NCBI GenBank assembly: GCA_031426185.1
Contig: JANPKV010000265.1
Span: 1-8,963 of the forward strand
Length of the DNA: 8,963 bases
Reading direction: 5' to 3'
Origin: JAJNPS01 sp031426185
GTDB taxonomy: Bacteria > Pseudomonadota > Alphaproteobacteria > Rhodobacterales > Rhodobacteraceae
Shown here: in pieces, positions 6,968 through 8,963 of the stretch
Layout of the letters: every line of letters starts with the position of its first letter
Position numbering within the stretch: position 1 is the stretch's first letter
Program-made: the position numbers and the translations under genes
The notes under the pieces: model-generated
What the model was told of the DNA's origin: nothing
Seen by the model: the letters and a program-made list of their open reading frames with translations, nothing else
The model's database searches: none

Positions 6968-6997
6968 ACTATAGTCCGGCCATAACTCTGGCCATAA
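6968..6997 (-). promoter_or_regulatory. Weak candidate promoter for the sensory operon
   Basis: TATAGT (6968-6973, minus strand) is a good -10 box. At the -35 position, 18 nt upstream, there is only TTATGG (6992-6997), a poor match that falls inside the 12-bp tandem repeat. A good -10 with a poor -35 covered by direct repeats would fit an activator-dependent promoter. The 5' leader to GTG 6836 would be about 125 nt. Confidence 0.3.
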
Positions 6998-7006
6998 CTC
7001 TGGCCA
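6978..7006. repeat. 12-bp tandem repeat, two copies plus 5 bp
   Basis: On the plus strand GGCCATAACTCT occurs twice in direct succession (6978-6989 and 6990-7001) and is followed by GGCCA (7002-7006). It sits in the gap between the ABC-transporter genes and the sensory operon, overlapping the -35 region of the putative operon promoter. A 12-bp period is close to one helical turn, as in side-by-side regulator sites. On the minus strand the unit is also in frame within a 22-codon reading frame (7018 to 6950). Confidence 0.8.
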
Positions 7007-7024
7007 CGCACGCGCCATGATCAG

Positions 7025-7044
7025 CTGACCCTCTGTCGGGTCAG
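7025..7044 (-). terminator. Hairpin at the end of the dppF-like gene
   Basis: CTGACCC (7025-7031) pairs perfectly with GGGTCAG (7038-7044) around a 6-nt loop. The structure begins at the TGA stop of the dppF-like gene. No T-run follows on the minus strand, so intrinsic termination is uncertain. It may separate the transporter transcript from the sensory operon or protect the mRNA end. Confidence 0.4.
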
Positions 7045-8006
7045 GCTGTCAGGATGCATGCACTGAAATGATCCGTGCCGACCTGCCGCAGATCCGGGAC
7101 AATCGCCGCGCAATCCGCCACCGCGCGCGGGCAGCGGGTCCGGAACACGCAGCCCGATGGCGGGTTGATCGGGCTTGGGATATCCCCCTTCAGCACGACC
7201 CGCGCACGCTTGCGCCCCGGCTGCGGAATGGGAACGGCCGACAAAAGCGCCTGCGTGTAAGGATGGTTCGGCGCGGAATAAAGCGTGCTTGCGGGGGCAA
7301 TCTCCATGATCCGGCCAAGATACATCACGATGACCCGGTCGCAGATATGTTCCACCACCGCCAGATCATGCGCGATGAACAGCATCGTCAGATTGAACTG
7401 ACCCCGCAGATCATCAAGCAGGTTGATGACCTGTGCCTGGATAGAGACGTCCAGCGCCGAGACCGGCTCATCTGCCACGACGAATTCGGGGTCGACGGCC
7501 AGCGCACGGGCAATCCCGATCCGCTGGCGCTGGCCGCCGGAAAACTCGTGTGGAAAGCGGTCGAGGTAATCAGCCGACAGACCCACCTGTTCCAACAGGC
7601 GCACACAGCGGTCCTCGCGGTCCGCAGCACTGCCGATGTCGTGCTGGGACAGCGCGTGGCTGATGACGGTCCGGATCTTTTCGCGCGGGTTGAGGCTGGC
7701 ATAGGGGTCCTGAAAGATGATCTGCATCCGCTTGCGGACGCGCCGCATGTCCTCTTTCGGCAGGCTCAGGATGTCGATCCCGTCGAAATTGACCTGCCCC
7801 GAGGTCGCCTCTTCCAGCCGCAACAGCGTGCGCCCGACCGTCGTCTTGCCCGACCCGCTTTCGCCGACCAGGCCCACGACCTCGCCCTTGCGCACATCAA
7901 ACGTGACCCCGTTCACCGCCTGCACATTGTTGACGACCCGGTTCAGGACACCACCGCGGATCGGAAAGTACTTCTTCAGATCGGTGACCTGCAGCAGGGC
8001 GTTCAT
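7041..8006 (-). CDS. dppF: Dipeptide/oligopeptide ABC importer ATP-binding protein, DppF-like
   Basis: This is a 321-residue cytoplasmic ATPase that would pair with the preceding DppD-like subunit to power an inner-membrane importer. Walker A is G48-ESGSGKTT, the Q-loop is Q99 in IIFQDPYASLNPR, the ABC signature is SGGQR (156-160), Walker B ends in D179-E180, and the switch histidine is H213. The C-terminal oligopeptide-transporter domain has NHPYTQALL and four cysteines C286, C292, C299 and C317 (spacing 5, 6, 17), the pattern that binds a [4Fe-4S] cluster in Dpp ATPases. The start ATG overlaps the DppD-like stop as ATGA, with AAGGAG (8014-8019) 7 nt upstream. An in-frame extension to 8144 exists but would overlap the coding end of the neighbour and is not used. 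Peptide, opine, nickel or other solute cannot be told from the ATPase. Confidence 0.93.
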   Translation of the reverse strand: MNALLQVTDLKKYFPIRGGVLNRVVNNVQAVNGVTFDVRKGEVVGLVGESGSGKTTVGRTLLRLEEATSGQVNFDGIDILSLPKEDMRRVRKRMQIIFQDPYASLNPREKIRTVISHALSQHDIGSAADREDRCVRLLEQVGLSADYLDRFPHEFSGGQRQRIGIARALAVDPEFVVADEPVSALDVSIQAQVINLLDDLRGQFNLTMLFIAHDLAVVEHICDRVIVMYLGRIMEIAPASTLYSAPNHPYTQALLSAVPIPQPGRKRARVVLKGDIPSPINPPSGCVFRTRCPRAVADCAAIVPDLRQVGTDHFSACILTA

Positions 8007-8963
8007 GCATTCACTCCTTCGGCAAGCGTCAGTTCGTCCCAGCGCAGACAGCGCACTTCGCGGCCATCCGGCGTCCGGATCAGGGGCGGGTCCGACAGGC
8101 CGCAGGCGGGCACGGCATAAGCGCAGCGCGGGCGGAACCGGCATCCTGACGGAAGGCGTGACAGCATCGGCACCTGACCGGGGATGGTGTCCAGCGGCTG
8201 GCGCACCCCCGACGAGCCCAGTCGCGGAATGGATTTCAGCAAACCCGCCGTATAGGGCATCTGTGGGCGCCCGAACATGTCGGCCACCGGGCCGGTTTCC
8301 ACCACCTGGCTGGCATACATCACGATCACCCGATCGGCGACCTCGGCCACGACACCAAGGTCATGGGTGATGAAGATGATCGCCATGCCAAGCTGCGCCT
8401 GAAGATCCTTCATCAGTTCCAGGATCTGCGCCTGAATGGTCACGTCCAGCGCGGTCGTCGGCTCGTCGGCGATCAGCACGCTGGGCTGGCAGGCCAGCGC
8501 CATGGCAATCATCGCCCGCTGCCGCATCCCGCCCGACATCTGGTGCGGGTAGTTGTCCGCCCGTTTGCGCGGCTCGGGGATGCCGACAAGGGCCAGCATC
8601 TCGATGGCGCGTTCATGTGCCTTGGCCTTGGTCAGGCCCTGATGTTCGATGATCACTTCGGAGATCTGGCGGCCAAGCGTGTGGACAGGGTTCAGGCTGG
8701 TCATCGGCTCCTGGAAGATCATGCCGATCTCCTTGCCCCGGATCTTGCGCATCTCGGTATCGCCGAGCGGCACCAGATCGCGCCCCCGCAACAGGATCTG
8801 GCCACGGGTGATCTGCCCGACACCCTTGGGCAACAGCTGCATGATCGACAGCGAGGTGACCGATTTGCCCGACCCGCTTTCGCCCACAATCGCCACGGTC
8901 TCGCCCGGCTGGACGGAAAACGAGACCCCGTCGACCGCCTTGATCCGGATGTTCCGGCCAAGG
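8003..8963 (-). CDS. dppD: Dipeptide/oligopeptide ABC importer ATP-binding protein, DppD-like, 5' end cut by window
   Basis: 319 residues are visible. The frame is open to the window edge, with an ABC-type start of domain (IRIKAVDGVSFSVQPGE), so only about 20 N-terminal residues are missing and the internal GTG at 8896 is not the start. In visible numbering, Walker A is G27-ESGSGKS, the Q-loop is Q84 in IFQEPMTSLNP, the signature is SGGMR (143-147), Walker B ends in D166-E167, and the switch histidine is H200. The C-terminal domain has C274, C280, C287 and C305, again with 5, 6, 17 spacing. Gene order D then F matches the usual dppABCDF layout, so permeases are expected upstream, past the right edge. 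It is translationally coupled to the DppF-like gene. Confidence 0.93.
   Translation of the reverse strand, partial: LGRNIRIKAVDGVSFSVQPGETVAIVGESGSGKSVTSLSIMQLLPKGVGQITRGQILLRGRDLVPLGDTEMRKIRGKEIGMIFQEPMTSLNPVHTLGRQISEVIIEHQGLTKAKAHERAIEMLALVGIPEPRKRADNYPHQMSGGMRQRAMIAMALACQPSVLIADEPTTALDVTIQAQILELMKDLQAQLGMAIIFITHDLGVVAEVADRVIVMYASQVVETGPVADMFGRPQMPYTAGLLKSIPRLGSSGVRQPLDTIPGQVPMLSRLPSGCRFRPRCAYAVPACGLSDPPLIRTPDGREVRCLRWDELTLAEGVNA

Noticed and set aside
7068..8120. Plus-strand open frame of 350 codons opposite the dppF-like gene
   Set aside because: It lies opposite a gene with all ABC motifs intact, and nothing in the product is recognisable.
8007..8144. 46-residue N-terminal extension of the DppF-like protein
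   Set aside because: It would read through the coding end of the DppD-like gene. The internal ATG at 8006 has a good Shine-Dalgarno and an ATGA overlap, and family alignment starts there.

Overview
The window is GC-rich and gene-dense. Every gene I can support is on the minus strand, so transcription runs from high to low coordinates. The protein style suggests an alphaproteobacterium, most likely Rhodobacteraceae: Dpp-type ATPases, an HRXXN-type histidine kinase, a CHASE3 kinase and an AcoX-like kinase fold. That placement is inferred from protein character and base composition, not from a marker gene. There are no tRNA or rRNA genes, no mobile elements and no CRISPR array. No gap exceeds about 210 bases.

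Right part (8963 to 7041): two consecutive ATP-binding subunits of a dipeptide/oligopeptide-type ABC importer. The first is DppD-like and cut by the window edge; the second is DppF-like and complete. They overlap by ATGA. The permeases and binding protein would lie beyond the right edge.

Gap 7040 to 6837 (204 bp): a GC-rich hairpin just after the dppF-like stop, a 12-bp tandem repeat, and a possible promoter for the next operon.

Centre (6836 to 2673): a compact four-gene sensory operon in which every junction is an ATGA stop/start overlap. In order of transcription it encodes a membrane CHASE3 histidine kinase, a single-domain Rcp1-like response regulator, a soluble REC-HRXXN histidine kinase, and an exported sugar-type periplasmic binding protein. 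The binding protein has no transporter genes beside it. None of the four products has a DNA-binding domain. The simplest reading is a binding protein that presents a ligand to the CHASE3 kinase, as TorT does for TorS, with the signal passing to the response regulator and the second kinase. This is the most interesting part of the window.

Gap 2672 to 2553 (120 bp): a hairpin after the binding-protein stop, then a well-formed sigma70-like promoter overlapped by an 11-bp palindrome, then a strong Shine-Dalgarno sequence.

Left part (2552 to 1): an AcoX/ATP-NAD kinase-family protein starting with GTG. After 64 bp comes a GcvPA-like protein (N-terminal half of the glycine decarboxylase P-protein) that runs off the left edge. 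This GcvPA lacks several hallmark motifs of the canonical family and looks like a specialised subfamily. A GcvPB-like partner would be expected further left.
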